NCBI RefSeq assembly: GCF_000255555.1
Contig: NZ_AGRW01000038.1
Span: 1 to 63,392, forward strand
Origin: Treponema saccharophilum DSM 2985
GTDB taxonomy: Bacteria > Spirochaetota > Spirochaetia > Treponematales > Treponemataceae
Reading direction: 5' to 3'
DNA length: 63,392 nucleotides
The stretch's first letter is position 1. The number at the start of each line of letters is the position of its first letter. Below are positions 54,083-63,122 of this stretch, piece after piece. The notes under the pieces were generated by a model. The model did not search any database. It had not been told where the DNA came from and was given only the letters and a program-made list of their open reading frames with translations. Position numbers and translations under genes: made by a program.

Positions 54083-54726
54083 CGTTCCATAACCTCCGTT
54101 TCCGCCGTTTTTCCTATTTTGAGGATTTTTCCGGCGTATTTTTTTGCCGCGTCTATGTCGTGCGTAATCATCATTATCGCGACGCCGCTTCTGTTGAGCG
54201 CTGAAATGCAGCCGTAAAGCTCCTCCGATGCCTTTGGGTCGAGCGCGGAAACCGGCTCGTCGAGAAGCAGAATTCCCTCGGCGGCGCACAACGCCCGCGC
54301 GATGAGGACTCGCTGCTGCTGCCCGCCCGAAAGCTCGCGGAAGCATCTCTTCGCGAGGTGCCCTATTCCGAGCCGCTCAATCTGCTCCTGCGCCTCATTC
54401 TTCTCCGCCCTTGTGTAGAACGGACGGAGTCCCATCTTTCCCTGAAATCCCGTCAGCACTATTTCCGTGACGCTCGCGGGAAAATCCTTCTGCACGTCGG
54501 TACGCTGCGGAAGATAGCCGATTTTTCCCTTCACCGATTCGTCGAATTCAATCTCGCCCGAGATTGCCGGAATGAGCGACAGGACTGTCTTCATGAACGT
54601 CGTCTTTCCGCTTCCGTTCTCGCCGACTATGCAAACGTAGTCGCCCTTGTCGACGGATATGTTTATTCCATCCGCGACGCTTTTCCCTCCGTACCCGACG
54701 GAAAGGTTTTTGCACGTTAAAATCAT
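54079..54726 (-). CDS. Zinc/manganese-type ABC transporter ATP-binding protein
   Basis: 215 residues. Walker A GENGSGKTT, LPQRTDVQKDFPASVTEIV as Q-loop, signature LSGGQQQRVLIARAL, Walker B ILLLDEPVSALD and H-loop THD are all present. The TDVQKDFPASV segment is characteristic of ZnuC/MntA ATPases. First gene of the operon, under a Fur-type box. Confidence 0.94.
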   Translation of the reverse strand: MILTCKNLSVGYGGKSVADGINISVDKGDYVCIVGENGSGKTTFMKTVLSLIPAISGEIEFDESVKGKIGYLPQRTDVQKDFPASVTEIVLTGFQGKMGLRPFYTRAEKNEAQEQIERLGIGHLAKRCFRELSGGQQQRVLIARALCAAEGILLLDEPVSALDPKASEELYGCISALNRSGVAIMMITHDIDAAKKYAGKILKIGKTAETEVMER

Positions 54727-54838
54727 TTTCCTTCCTTAAAAATCGCGTTTTGTTATTGCATCGCCGTTCGGGGAGAATGCGGGACGCATCGTTTTTTTTG
54801 TGCGGAACGGCTTTGCGGACTGTTTGTGAATGGCGGTG

Positions 54839-54867
54839 ATTCTACCGCTTTTTGCCGAAAATGAGAA
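54839..54867 (-). promoter_or_regulatory. Promoter of the metal transporter operon
   Basis: Minus strand TTCTCA (54867-54862), 17 bp, TAGAAT (54844-54839), about 115 bp before ATG 54726. The Fur-type box covers the -35. Confidence 0.55.
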
Positions 54868-54875
54868 TCATTTCC
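54857..54875. promoter_or_regulatory. Fur/Zur-type operator
   Basis: GAAAATGAGAATCATTTCC is a 19-bp near-perfect dyad (AAATGA-GAA-TCATTT) close to the Fur-box consensus. It lies on the promoter of the metal ABC operon and about 180 bp from adk. Which Fur-family protein binds is unknown. Confidence 0.75.
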
Positions 54876-54979
54876 ATATTGATGCGCGCGGCGGACGGGA
54901 AAAAAACGGGGAGTTTTATTGAAAAACCGATTTATCTGCATTTTTGCGGCAAACTCGATTCGGGGCGCTTTTTTCGATG

Positions 54980-55008
54980 TCGAAACGATGGGGCAATCGT
55001 GATACAAT
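54980..55008 (+). promoter_or_regulatory. adk promoter
   Basis: TCGAAA (54980-54985), 17 bp, TACAAT (55003-55008), ~48 bp before ATG. Confidence 0.5.
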
Positions 55009-55056
55009 CGAACCCGTTCGTGCATCACACGCAACTATTTTTTCAGGAGAATCCAT

Positions 55057-55686
55057 ATGAATTTTATTTTCTTAGGACCACCGGGAGCCGGAAAAGGAAC
55101 GCTTGCCAAGGAAGTTGCCAAGGCGTATTCGATTCCGCACATTTCTACGGGCGACATTTTCCGCGAGAACATCAAGAACGGGACGGAGCTCGGCAAGAAG
55201 GCGAAGTCGATTATCGACGCCGGCGGACTTGTCAGCGACGAGATAACGATTGGGCTCGTGAAGGACAGGCTTTCGAAGGACGACGTGAAATCGGGCTACA
55301 TCCTCGACGGATTCCCGCGCACGATTCCCCAGGCTGAGGCGCTTGCCACGTTCGCGACAATCGACGCCGCCGTGAATTTCGACATCGAGGACGAGGCTGT
55401 CGTCGAGCGTCTCGGCGGGCGCGTCTGCTGCAAGGAATGCGGGCAGATGTTCCACGTAAAATTCAACCCGCCGAAAGAGCCGGGAAAATGCGACAAATGC
55501 GGCGGAGAGCTTTACACGCGCGACGACGACAAGGCTGAGTCGATAAAGCACCGCCTTGAGGTATACCGCCAGTCAACCGCGCCTCTCATCGACTTCTACA
55601 AGGCGAAGGGAAACCTCGTCGATGTCGACGCGAAGCCCGCGCCGGAAACAGTCCTCGCGGAATTCAAGAAGAAATTCCCCAACTGA
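55057..55686 (+). CDS. adk: Adenylate kinase
   Basis: 209 residues. ATP + AMP to 2 ADP. P-loop GPPGAGKGT (8-16), AMP-binding ISTGDIFRENI and DGFPRT, and a zinc-type LID with CCKECGQMFH and CDKCGGEL (four Cys). SD AGGAGAA precedes the ATG; a terminator follows. Long (LID-containing) form. Confidence 0.97.
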   Translation: MNFIFLGPPGAGKGTLAKEVAKAYSIPHISTGDIFRENIKNGTELGKKAKSIIDAGGLVSDEITIGLVKDRLSKDDVKSGYILDGFPRTIPQAEALATFATIDAAVNFDIEDEAVVERLGGRVCCKECGQMFHVKFNPPKEPGKCDKCGGELYTRDDDKAESIKHRLEVYRQSTAPLIDFYKAKGNLVDVDAKPAPETVLAEFKKKFPN

Positions 55687-55702
55687 TTTTCGCGCTGAAG
55701 AG

Positions 55703-55738
55703 TCCCGCCCCGCTCCCGAAGCCTGGCGGGATTTTTTG
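55703..55738 (+). terminator. Rho-independent terminator of adk
   Basis: TCCCGCC (55703-55709), loop, GGCGGGA (55725-55731), six T. Confidence 0.9.
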
Positions 55739-55812
55739 TGCCCGGTTTATTTTTCATCTCTTCCATATTAAGATATCGCGCCCGCACTTTTTGAAACGGC
55801 AAGGAAATCGCA

Positions 55813-57348
55813 ATGTCACTCAATTACAAGGAAATAGACCTCGTTCTTTCGGAGTTGGAGCTCGGCGGCTCCTTCGTGCAGGATGTCGTTCAGCCGAATT
55901 TCGACTCGCTCGCGCTTTATACGTTCAAGCCGGGGAGGGCGAAAACCGTTTTCGTGTCGCTTGCCGCGCTCGCGTGCCGGATATGCGAGACGAGGCGGAA
56001 AATAACGAAGAACGAAAAGCCGTTGCGTTTCAACGAGCTTCTGAAAGCGAAAATCAAGGGCGCGCGCATAATCTCGGCGGAGCAAATCGGGAAGGAGCGA
56101 ATCATAAAAATCGTCCTCGAAAAGGCTGGGGCTGTTTTCGTCATGCCCAAGGCGCAGGAGAAATTCGCGCATAAATCGAAGAACCGCGCGGAGGAGGATT
56201 CCGGCGACGAAGTGTTCGTCATGTACATCCGCCTCTGGTCGAACGCCGCGAACATATTCCTCTGCACGGAGGACGGCACGATAATCGACTGCTTTTTCAG
56301 GCGTCCCGCGAAAGGCGAGGTTGCCGGGGGAACGTTCGTCGTGCCCGAGCCGCGCGGGAACGGAAAGGAATTCGAGGCGAGGGATTTTTCCGACACGGCG
56401 GAAAAGCTCCGCGCACGGATGGAGGAGAAGGGATACTCGCGGGACATTTCCTACAACGAGCTTGTCGATTCGTTCTATTCCGAAGGCGCCGCGCAGGCTT
56501 CCCTTGCATCCCTTCTTGAGCAGGCGGAAAAATGGTACGAGTCGCACCGAAGCAGGATTTCCTCCTCGCTCGAAATGCTCCGCGAGAAGCGGGCTTCGTT
56601 CCTCGACGCGGGAAAATTCAAGCACATGGGCGATTTGGTTCTCTCGTTCGGGCATCTCATCGACGGAAAATCGAATTTCATAGAGGCGGACGACTGGGAG
56701 AGCGGCGAGAAAGTGAGAATCAGAATCGACCCGTCGCTTTCCGCGCACGAGAACGCCCAGTCCTATTACGAAAAATACCGGAAATCGGAGAGCGGAATCG
56801 CCGAGCTTGAGCGCGACATCTCGATTGCGGAGGGCGAGCTTGAGAAGCTCGACGCGCAGTACGCGGAGATGGTCGCGGAGAAAAACCCGATAAAGCTTGA
56901 GCAGGTTCTGAGGAAGACGCAGCGCCCGAAGCAGCTCGAAAAGAAAACGCATCCCGGACTTGAATTCAGCGTCGACGGCTGGACGATAATCGTTGGACGC
57001 GATGCCGACGAGAACGACGAGCTCCTGCGCCACAACGTGAAGGGGCAGGACATGTGGCTTCACGTCCGCGATTATTCGGGCGGGTACGTTTTCATAAAGA
57101 ACAGGCCGGGGAAGACCGTCCCGCTCGAAATCCTTCTTTACGCGGGAAACCTTGCCGTTTTCTATTCCAAGGCGAGGAAGAACGGCAGCGCGGATTTGTA
57201 TTACACGCAGGTGAAGCATCTCCGGCGCGCAAAGGACGGCCCGAAAGGTCTTGTTCTCCCCACGAACGAGAAGAACCTTTTCATCAAGCTTGACGAGGAG
57301 AAGCTCCGCCGCCTTGAGGACATCCAGAAGGGAATCCGCACCGAATGA
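55813..57348 (+). CDS. rqcH: NFACT-family protein RqcH (ribosome quality control)
   Basis: 511 residues. NFACT-N domain (about 1-200, DNA-glycosylase-like fold), a helical coiled-coil middle (about 230-370; ESGIAELERDISIAEGELEK), and the C-terminal NFACT-R domain with VGRDADENDELLRHNVKGQD and MWLHVRDYSGGYVFIK. RqcH binds obstructed 50S subunits and recruits Ala-tRNA to add alanine tails. Shorter than the B. subtilis protein, so some middle elements are reduced. SD AAGGAAAT before the ATG. Confidence 0.9.
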   Translation: MSLNYKEIDLVLSELELGGSFVQDVVQPNFDSLALYTFKPGRAKTVFVSLAALACRICETRRKITKNEKPLRFNELLKAKIKGARIISAEQIGKERIIKIVLEKAGAVFVMPKAQEKFAHKSKNRAEEDSGDEVFVMYIRLWSNAANIFLCTEDGTIIDCFFRRPAKGEVAGGTFVVPEPRGNGKEFEARDFSDTAEKLRARMEEKGYSRDISYNELVDSFYSEGAAQASLASLLEQAEKWYESHRSRISSSLEMLREKRASFLDAGKFKHMGDLVLSFGHLIDGKSNFIEADDWESGEKVRIRIDPSLSAHENAQSYYEKYRKSESGIAELERDISIAEGELEKLDAQYAEMVAEKNPIKLEQVLRKTQRPKQLEKKTHPGLEFSVDGWTIIVGRDADENDELLRHNVKGQDMWLHVRDYSGGYVFIKNRPGKTVPLEILLYAGNLAVFYSKARKNGSADLYYTQVKHLRRAKDGPKGLVLPTNEKNLFIKLDEEKLRRLEDIQKGIRTE

Positions 57349-57504
57349 CGCGCTTTTCTGCGCGGTGGCGTTTGTAAAACTCCATTTGTTTCTGAAAATT
57401 AAAATTGTTTTCTTTAATTTTGAGCAATATAATCTAAAAATGCGTTCTTCTTTGTAGATACAGTGGGGGGCGCATTCATGGTTTTTGCCGGCATGGAGGA
57501 AAAA

Positions 57505-59643
57505 ATGATTTTAAAAATAGGACGGAAAAAAAAAGATGAGGCCAGTGCGGTTTTAGGTCAGAAGAAAAAAGGAAAGTTGTTTTTCTTTATAGGAATAATC
57601 GTAGCGGTCATTGTCGTTTGTCTGAACGTAATCCAGAACGTGACGGTGACGAAAATGTCGCGCTCCGCGATTGAGTCTGACCTGCGCTTCTCTTACGACG
57701 CGTTCGCAAAGCAGAGCAAGGCTATGATTGAGAACCGCCTCGAAACGTATTTTGCCCACCTTGATTTTTATACGAACGCCGACGTCGTGAAGTCGGGCGA
57801 TTCCGAGCAGATATGGGACTGGTACAAGGCGCACGCGTCCGTCCGCCCGGATGTTTTCGATTATGTCGCATGGGCGGACAGGGACGGGCGGTTCCTTGCC
57901 GACATAAATTCCTCGTCCACTGTTTCCGACCGCGATTATTGGCAGCAGATAATGATTCGCGGCTCCGATTACGCTGTTGATGACCCCGTTACGGCGCGAA
58001 GCACGGGAAAAACCGTCACGCATATATGCAAGGCGGCAAAAGTGAACGGGCAGACAGTCGGTTTTGCGTGCGGCGTCGTCACGGTTGAGCATATCGAGCG
58101 CATCATCGACGGAATAGACCTCAAGGATATCGGCGTCGCTGTCCTGTTCGACTCTACGGGGCGTGTTCTGGCAACGTCGTCGAATAAAGCCGCTTTTATC
58201 GCCGATTTCGAGAAAATCAAGGAGAGGAACGGAATCGACTTGAAGAAATTTGCGGATGCGCTTACGAAGAAGGAGCGTTCGGCTATTTCGATAAAGAACG
58301 GGGCTGGAAAAGGGCAGTACGTCATCCTCGACCCGATTCAGTACACTCCGTGGAAAGTAGGCGTCTTCCTCAACGACTCGAAAATCTACCACGCATCAAA
58401 TCTCGTCGCGAAAATTCTCGGCGTGAGCGGAATCATCATAATCGTCTTCATCATTTCGATTGTCGCCTCGATTCTTTTCTTCTCGCTCAGGCCGCTTACC
58501 GTCGTCGAGAACACAATTCGCGGAATCGCATCCGGCGACGCCGACCTCACGAAGAGAATCGAAATCGACACGAACAACGAAATCGGCGGTGTCGTCGAGG
58601 GATTCAACCAGTTCGCGGGAAAACTCCATACAATCGTCTCTACGATGAAGTCGTCTAAGGATTCCCTTGTCGATGCGGGAAGGCTCCTCGCGGACAGCAC
58701 GGCGGACACGTCTGCTGCCATAACGCAGATAATCGCGAACATCGACGCGATGAATTCGAACGTCACTCGGCAGACGGATTCCGTCCATCAGACGGCGGGC
58801 GCGGTGAACGAGATTGCGTCGAACATCGAGTCGCTCAACAAGATGATTGAGTCGCAGGCGTATTCCGTGTCGCAGGCGAGCGCGGCTGTCGAGGAGATGA
58901 TTGGAAACATCAATTCGGTGAACGGCTCCGTCAAGAAAATGGCGGCGGCTTTTGAGGAGCTTGAGGAGAAGGCGCAGACGGGCGTTCAGAAGCAGAACGA
59001 CGTCAACGCGAAGATTTCCGAAATCGAGACGGAAAGCCAGGCGCTGCAGGAAGCGAACGCCGTCATTTCGGGAATCGCGGAACAGACGAACCTGCTCGCG
59101 ATGAACGCTGCTATCGAGGCGGCGCACGCGGGCGAGGCAGGAAAGGGATTCTCCGTCGTCGCGGACGAAATCAGGAAGCTGAGCGAGGATTCCGGCTCCC
59201 AGTCGCAGACAATCGGAACGCAGCTTTCGAGAATAACGGCGACAATCGAGGAAATCGTCTTTGCGTCGCAGCTTGCGGGCGAGGCGTTCAGCGAGGTTTG
59301 CAACGGAATAAACATGACGAACAACCTCGTCAGCGAAATCACGAACGCGATGGAGGAGCAGAACGCCGGTTCCCATCAGATTTCCGTGGCGCTGCAAACC
59401 GTCAACGACACGTCGAACGAGGTTAAGACGGCTTCGTTCGAGATGTCCGAGGGAAACAAGGCGATTCTGATGGAAGTCAAGACGCTTCAGGACGCGACGT
59501 TCTCCATAAAGGACGGCATGGAGGAAATGTCGGCGGGCGCGCGCAAGATAAACGAGACGGGCGCGGCTCTTTCCGCAATTGCGAGCCAAATGGATTCGTC
59601 AATCCAGAAAATCGGCGAGCAGGTTGACCAGTTCAAGGTGTGA
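57505..59643 (+). CDS. Methyl-accepting chemotaxis protein with Cache-type sensor (chemoreceptor 3)
   Basis: 712 residues. Basic N-terminus ([12 protein letters not shown]), TM1 (about 25-47), a dCache domain (about 55-300; [30 protein letters not shown]), TM2 (about 312-335), HAMP with [12 protein letters not shown], and a signalling domain with tip [20 protein letters not shown] near 530. Ends DQFKV. ATG 57505 is chosen because GGAGGAAAAA precedes it, as for other genes here; upstream ATGs at 57463-57493 lack an SD. Terminator downstream. Confidence 0.95.
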   Translation: MILKIGRKKKDEASAVLGQKKKGKLFFFIGIIVAVIVVCLNVIQNVTVTKMSRSAIESDLRFSYDAFAKQSKAMIENRLETYFAHLDFYTNADVVKSGDSEQIWDWYKAHASVRPDVFDYVAWADRDGRFLADINSSSTVSDRDYWQQIMIRGSDYAVDDPVTARSTGKTVTHICKAAKVNGQTVGFACGVVTVEHIERIIDGIDLKDIGVAVLFDSTGRVLATSSNKAAFIADFEKIKERNGIDLKKFADALTKKERSAISIKNGAGKGQYVILDPIQYTPWKVGVFLNDSKIYHASNLVAKILGVSGIIIIVFIISIVASILFFSLRPLTVVENTIRGIASGDADLTKRIEIDTNNEIGGVVEGFNQFAGKLHTIVSTMKSSKDSLVDAGRLLADSTADTSAAITQIIANIDAMNSNVTRQTDSVHQTAGAVNEIASNIESLNKMIESQAYSVSQASAAVEEMIGNINSVNGSVKKMAAAFEELEEKAQTGVQKQNDVNAKISEIETESQALQEANAVISGIAEQTNLLAMNAAIEAAHAGEAGKGFSVVADEIRKLSEDSGSQSQTIGTQLSRITATIEEIVFASQLAGEAFSEVCNGINMTNNLVSEITNAMEEQNAGSHQISVALQTVNDTSNEVKTASFEMSEGNKAILMEVKTLQDATFSIKDGMEEMSAGARKINETGAALSAIASQMDSSIQKIGEQVDQFKV

Positions 59644-59651
59644 TGTATAGG

Positions 59652-59686
59652 CATCCCGCAGCTTCGTGCGCGGGATGTTTTTTTTT
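59652..59686 (+). terminator. Rho-independent terminator
   Basis: CATCCCGC (59652-59659), loop, GCGGGATG (59670-59677), nine T. Separates chemoreceptor 3 from the thiamine operon. Confidence 0.93.
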
Positions 59687-59690
59687 CTGA

Positions 59691-59719
59691 TTGCGCTGGC
59701 AATCGCGAATTCGGTATAC
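59691..59719 (+). promoter_or_regulatory. Promoter of the thiamine transporter operon
   Basis: TTGCGC, 18 bp, TATACT (about 59714-59719), 12 bp before the riboswitch. Confidence 0.5.
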
Positions 59720-59730
59720 TTCCTGTCATT

Positions 59731-59837
59731 CCGGGGTGCTTGGCGCGGTTGGAGCTTTTCCTTCCCGTCGGCTGAGATTATACCCGCAGAGCCTCAGTCG
59801 AGGTTCCAACCTGATCCGGATAATACCGGCGGAGGAA
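59731..59837 (+). promoter_or_regulatory. TPP riboswitch (THI element)
   Basis: Conserved elements in order: GGGGTGC, GCTGAGA, ACCCG and CCTGATCCGGATAATACCGG, with the SD GGAGGA directly at the 3' border and the thiB ATG at 59841. The SD's position implies translational control: thiamine pyrophosphate should hide it. Confidence 0.93.
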
Positions 59838-59840
59838 GAC

Positions 59841-60869
59841 ATGAACAGAATTCTTGTCGCTTTTTTTTCAATCGTTTCATCATCGTTGTTGTTTTTCGGC
59901 TGCACGCGGAAAGCCGAATCTGCCCGTTCAGGCGAGGTTGTCGTCTACACGTATGACAGTTTTGCCGGCGAATGGGGGCCTGCGTCCAAACTCGCCGAGC
60001 TTTTCAAGAAAAAGACCGGGTTTACGGTCACTTTCGTCGATTGCGGGGATGCCGTCCAGGCGATGAGCCGCGCGATAATCGAAAAGGACAATCCGAACGC
60101 GGATGTGATAATCGGAATCGACAACAATACGTCGTCGCAGGCTGCCGATGCCGGAATTCTTTCCGAATATTCGCCGAAGGGAATCGATTCAATCGACATC
60201 GCGCTCCGCTCGCTTCTCGGCGCGGAAAAAAAACTCGTTCCCTATGACTGGAGCCATTTTGCGCTGATTTTCGACACGCGCTCGTCTGTTCCGGAGCCGA
60301 AGTCCCTCCGCGATTTGACGGATGAGGCGTACAAAGGAAAAATCATCCTCATGGATCCGGAAACGAGCACGCCGGGGCTCGGCTTTGTCGCGTGGACGCG
60401 CGCTGTTTTTGGTGACGGCGATGCATTCACCGATTTTTGGACGAAGCTCAAGCCGAACATCCTCACCATGGCGTCGGGATGGAGCGCCGGATACGGCCTT
60501 TTCACCAGCGGGGAAGCACCGCTCGTCATAAGCTACACGACAAGCCCCGCCGCAAACCTCGAGTACGACGGAATCGATTACTACAAGGCGCTCGTTTTCG
60601 ATGAAGGGCATTACATGCAGGTCGAGGGGGCCGGAATCCTCAACGGCGCGCAGAACAGGAAGGGCGCGGAACTGTTCATGGATTTCCTCATTTCGGAGGA
60701 GGCGCAGGCTGTTCTTCCGCTGACGCAGTGGATGTATCCCGTCAACGGAAACGTCGTCCTTCCCGACTGCTACAAAAAAGCGGCGGCTGTTCCGGGCAAA
60801 ACGCTTTCCGTCGATTCTGCTTCCGTAAAAGATGCGGTCAGCGATATGTTCGCCGCCATACGGAAGTGA
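59841..60869 (+). CDS. thiB: Thiamine ABC transporter substrate-binding lipoprotein
   Basis: 342 residues. Lipobox LFFGC (Cys about 21). The mature part is a type 2 periplasmic binding protein of the ThiB/TbpA family (VVYTYDSFAGEWGPAS, NADVIIGIDNNT, TSTPGLGFVAWTRA, MYPVNGNVVLP). It captures thiamine, TMP or TPP. It follows a TPP riboswitch and overlaps thiP by GTGA. Confidence 0.94.
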   Translation: MNRILVAFFSIVSSSLLFFGCTRKAESARSGEVVVYTYDSFAGEWGPASKLAELFKKKTGFTVTFVDCGDAVQAMSRAIIEKDNPNADVIIGIDNNTSSQAADAGILSEYSPKGIDSIDIALRSLLGAEKKLVPYDWSHFALIFDTRSSVPEPKSLRDLTDEAYKGKIILMDPETSTPGLGFVAWTRAVFGDGDAFTDFWTKLKPNILTMASGWSAGYGLFTSGEAPLVISYTTSPAANLEYDGIDYYKALVFDEGHYMQVEGAGILNGAQNRKGAELFMDFLISEEAQAVLPLTQWMYPVNGNVVLPDCYKKAAAVPGKTLSVDSASVKDAVSDMFAAIRK

Positions 60870-62383
60870 CTTTTTCTTCTGATTTCCAGCAGCTTCTGTC
60901 GGCGGGCGCTTTTACGGTCGCCGAAGCATTCTGCTCGACGCTTGTTGCCCTTGCTGTTGGAATTCCCGCCGCTTTTTTCACTGCGAACAGGCGTTTTTGG
61001 GGGCGGCGGTTCCTGCTTTCCCTTTCGTCTGTCCCGCTTTGCGTCCCGCCGCTTTTGATTGCGCTCGGCTACGTTTCGTTTTTCGGGATGTCCGGAACGC
61101 TGAACACGGTCCTGATGTCCGCATTCTCCCTTGAACGCCCGCCTGTCTCGTTCCTTTATTCGTTCGCGGGAATCGTGGTCGCGCAGGGATTCTACAACTT
61201 CCCGATTGTGATGTCGGGCGTTCACGACTCGTGGTCGGCGCTTCCCCGCCCGCAGTCAGATGCCGCGCGACTTCTCGGGGCGGGAGAATTCCGCGTTTTC
61301 AGGACGGTGACTTTCTGGCAGCTTCTTCCGTCCGTCGTCTCGTCGTCGATGCTCGTCTTCCTGTATTCGTTTTTCAGCTTCCTTATCGTGCTTCTTTTCG
61401 GGCGCGTCGGAAGCTCCACGCTTGAAGTCGAGCTTTTCAAGGCGGCGCGCGCGTCGCTCGATTTTTCCCGCGCGTACAAAATCGCCGCAATCGAGACGTC
61501 CGTCGCGCTTTTTGTCGTCTTCTCGTACGCGTTTCTGGCGAGAAAGTCGAATTCCCGCGGAATCTCATTCGTCTCCGGCACGTTCCGTCGCGGAAAAATC
61601 CGCGCGCAGGAATTTCCGCTGGCAGTCGCGTTTTTTCTGCTCGTCGCGCTCTTCTTTTTCGCGCCGCTTTTTTCGATTGCCGTAAGCGCGCTCACCTCGT
61701 CGCGCGGAGAATTCACGCTTTCCGTTTTCGCGCGGGTCTTTTCGATGAAAGGATTTTTCCCGTCGCTCGTGAACACGGTTTTTGCCGCGCTCTTCACGGG
61801 AATATGCTCGACGCTTGTCGCGTTTTTGTACGCGAGCCTCGTCAGGACGGTCGATTCCCGCGGAAAGAGCGCCGTCTTGTCCGTCCTTCCGATGGTTCCG
61901 ATGGCGCTCTCGTCCGTCGTCGTCGGCTTTTTCCTCACGCTCGCCGTCCGCAGGGGAAATCCCGCGCTTCTTGTCGTCGCGCAGGTTTTTCTGGGATGGC
62001 CCGTCGCCTTCCGGTGCATTTACGCGGAGCTTTCGCGGCTTCCTCAGGAGACTGTCGAATCCGCGCTTGTGTTCAGCTCGTCGCCGTTCGTCCTCGTCCG
62101 GAAAATCTACATTCCGTCGTCGTGGCGCGGGATAATGAGCGCGGCAGGTTTCTGCTTTGCGATAAGCGCGGGAGACGCGACTCTTCCGCTCGTCATGGCA
62201 GTTCCGCACTTCGACACGCTTTCGCTTTTCACGTACCGGCTTGCGGGCTCGTACCGGTATCACGAGTCGTGCGCGTGCGGAATCGTGCTCGGCGGAATGT
62301 GCATGGCCGTGTTTGCGCTTTCGAATTGGCTGAAGGCGCGCGGCGGAACAATCCGGAAGAAGCGGAGCGGAGGAATAATTTGA
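60866..62383 (+). CDS. thiP: Thiamine ABC transporter permease
   Basis: 505 residues with about 12 membrane helices in two ABC permease halves, each with an EAA-like loop (DAARLLGAGEFRVFRTVTFW, TVESALVFSSSPFVLVRKIY). GTG 60866 overlaps the thiB stop and is the best start: upstream codons read thiB in another frame. One base overlaps thiQ. Fused two-domain ThiP as in proteobacteria and treponemes. Confidence 0.92.
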   Translation: MTFSSDFQQLLSAGAFTVAEAFCSTLVALAVGIPAAFFTANRRFWGRRFLLSLSSVPLCVPPLLIALGYVSFFGMSGTLNTVLMSAFSLERPPVSFLYSFAGIVVAQGFYNFPIVMSGVHDSWSALPRPQSDAARLLGAGEFRVFRTVTFWQLLPSVVSSSMLVFLYSFFSFLIVLLFGRVGSSTLEVELFKAARASLDFSRAYKIAAIETSVALFVVFSYAFLARKSNSRGISFVSGTFRRGKIRAQEFPLAVAFFLLVALFFFAPLFSIAVSALTSSRGEFTLSVFARVFSMKGFFPSLVNTVFAALFTGICSTLVAFLYASLVRTVDSRGKSAVLSVLPMVPMALSSVVVGFFLTLAVRRGNPALLVVAQVFLGWPVAFRCIYAELSRLPQETVESALVFSSSPFVLVRKIYIPSSWRGIMSAAGFCFAISAGDATLPLVMAVPHFDTLSLFTYRLAGSYRYHESCACGIVLGGMCMAVFALSNWLKARGGTIRKKRSGGII

Positions 62384-63120
62384 TGGAAGAAATGCGGACA
62401 GGCGGAAATGGCGGCGGAATGTTCCTCGTCGCGGAAAATCTCTCGTTCGATTGCGGGAATTTCAGGCTCGAATCCTCGTTCTCGTGCGCGCGCGGGACGA
62501 TGACGTGCATCGTCGGCCCGAGCGGAAGCGGAAAATCGACTTTGCTGCGCCTTATCGCCGGGCTTGAGCGGAATTCCGCGAAAGGCGCAGGAGACGGAAA
62601 AAAGACGAGAATAGCAATCGGCGGAAAAGACGTGACGAATCTTCCGCCCGCAAAACGGGGCGTCGGTATGGTGTTCCAGAAATCGAACCTTTTCCCGCAC
62701 ATGGACGTCGCCGACAACGTTTCATACGGGCTCCGCTGCATGGGAATCGGGCGGAAGGAAGGAAGGCGCCGCGCCGAGGAATTTCTCGAGTCGTTCAACC
62801 TTTCCGGCTTCGGAAAACGTATGCCAGAAACGCTTTCCGGCGGGGAAGCGCAGCGCGTTGCCCTTGCCCGCACCCTTATCGTCCATCCCGAGCTGATTCT
62901 CTTCGACGAGCCGCTTTCCGCCCTCGACGCCCCCCTGCGGAAAAAACTCGCCGCCGAAATCCGCGCCCTCCAGAAATCGCTCGGCTTTACCGGAATCATG
63001 GTCACCCACGACATATCCGAAGCCCGAACCCTCGCCGATTCGATTATCTGCATCCGAAACGGCACCATCATCTGGCAAGGCCCCCCAAAAAACTTCCGCG
63101 AAACCCTCCTCACCGAATAA
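62383..63120 (+). CDS. thiQ: Thiamine ABC transporter ATP-binding protein
   Basis: 245 residues. Walker A GPSGSGKST, Q-loop VFQKSNLFPHMDVADNV, signature LSGGEAQRVALARTL, Walker B ILFDEPLSALD, H-loop THD. SD GGAGGAATAA precedes ATG 62383. Its stop is followed at once by a family 2 array. Confidence 0.94.
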   Translation: MEEMRTGGNGGGMFLVAENLSFDCGNFRLESSFSCARGTMTCIVGPSGSGKSTLLRLIAGLERNSAKGAGDGKKTRIAIGGKDVTNLPPAKRGVGMVFQKSNLFPHMDVADNVSYGLRCMGIGRKEGRRRAEEFLESFNLSGFGKRMPETLSGGEAQRVALARTLIVHPELILFDEPLSALDAPLRKKLAAEIRALQKSLGFTGIMVTHDISEARTLADSIICIRNGTIIWQGPPKNFRETLLTE

Positions 63121-63122
63121 CC

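Noticed and set aside
55816-57219. Long minus-strand frame opposite rqcH
   Set aside because: Shadow of a recognised gene; no motif or SD.
58396-59589. 397-codon minus-strand frame opposite chemoreceptor 3
   Set aside because: Shadow of the coiled-coil signalling domain, with Arg/Leu-rich composition and no SD.
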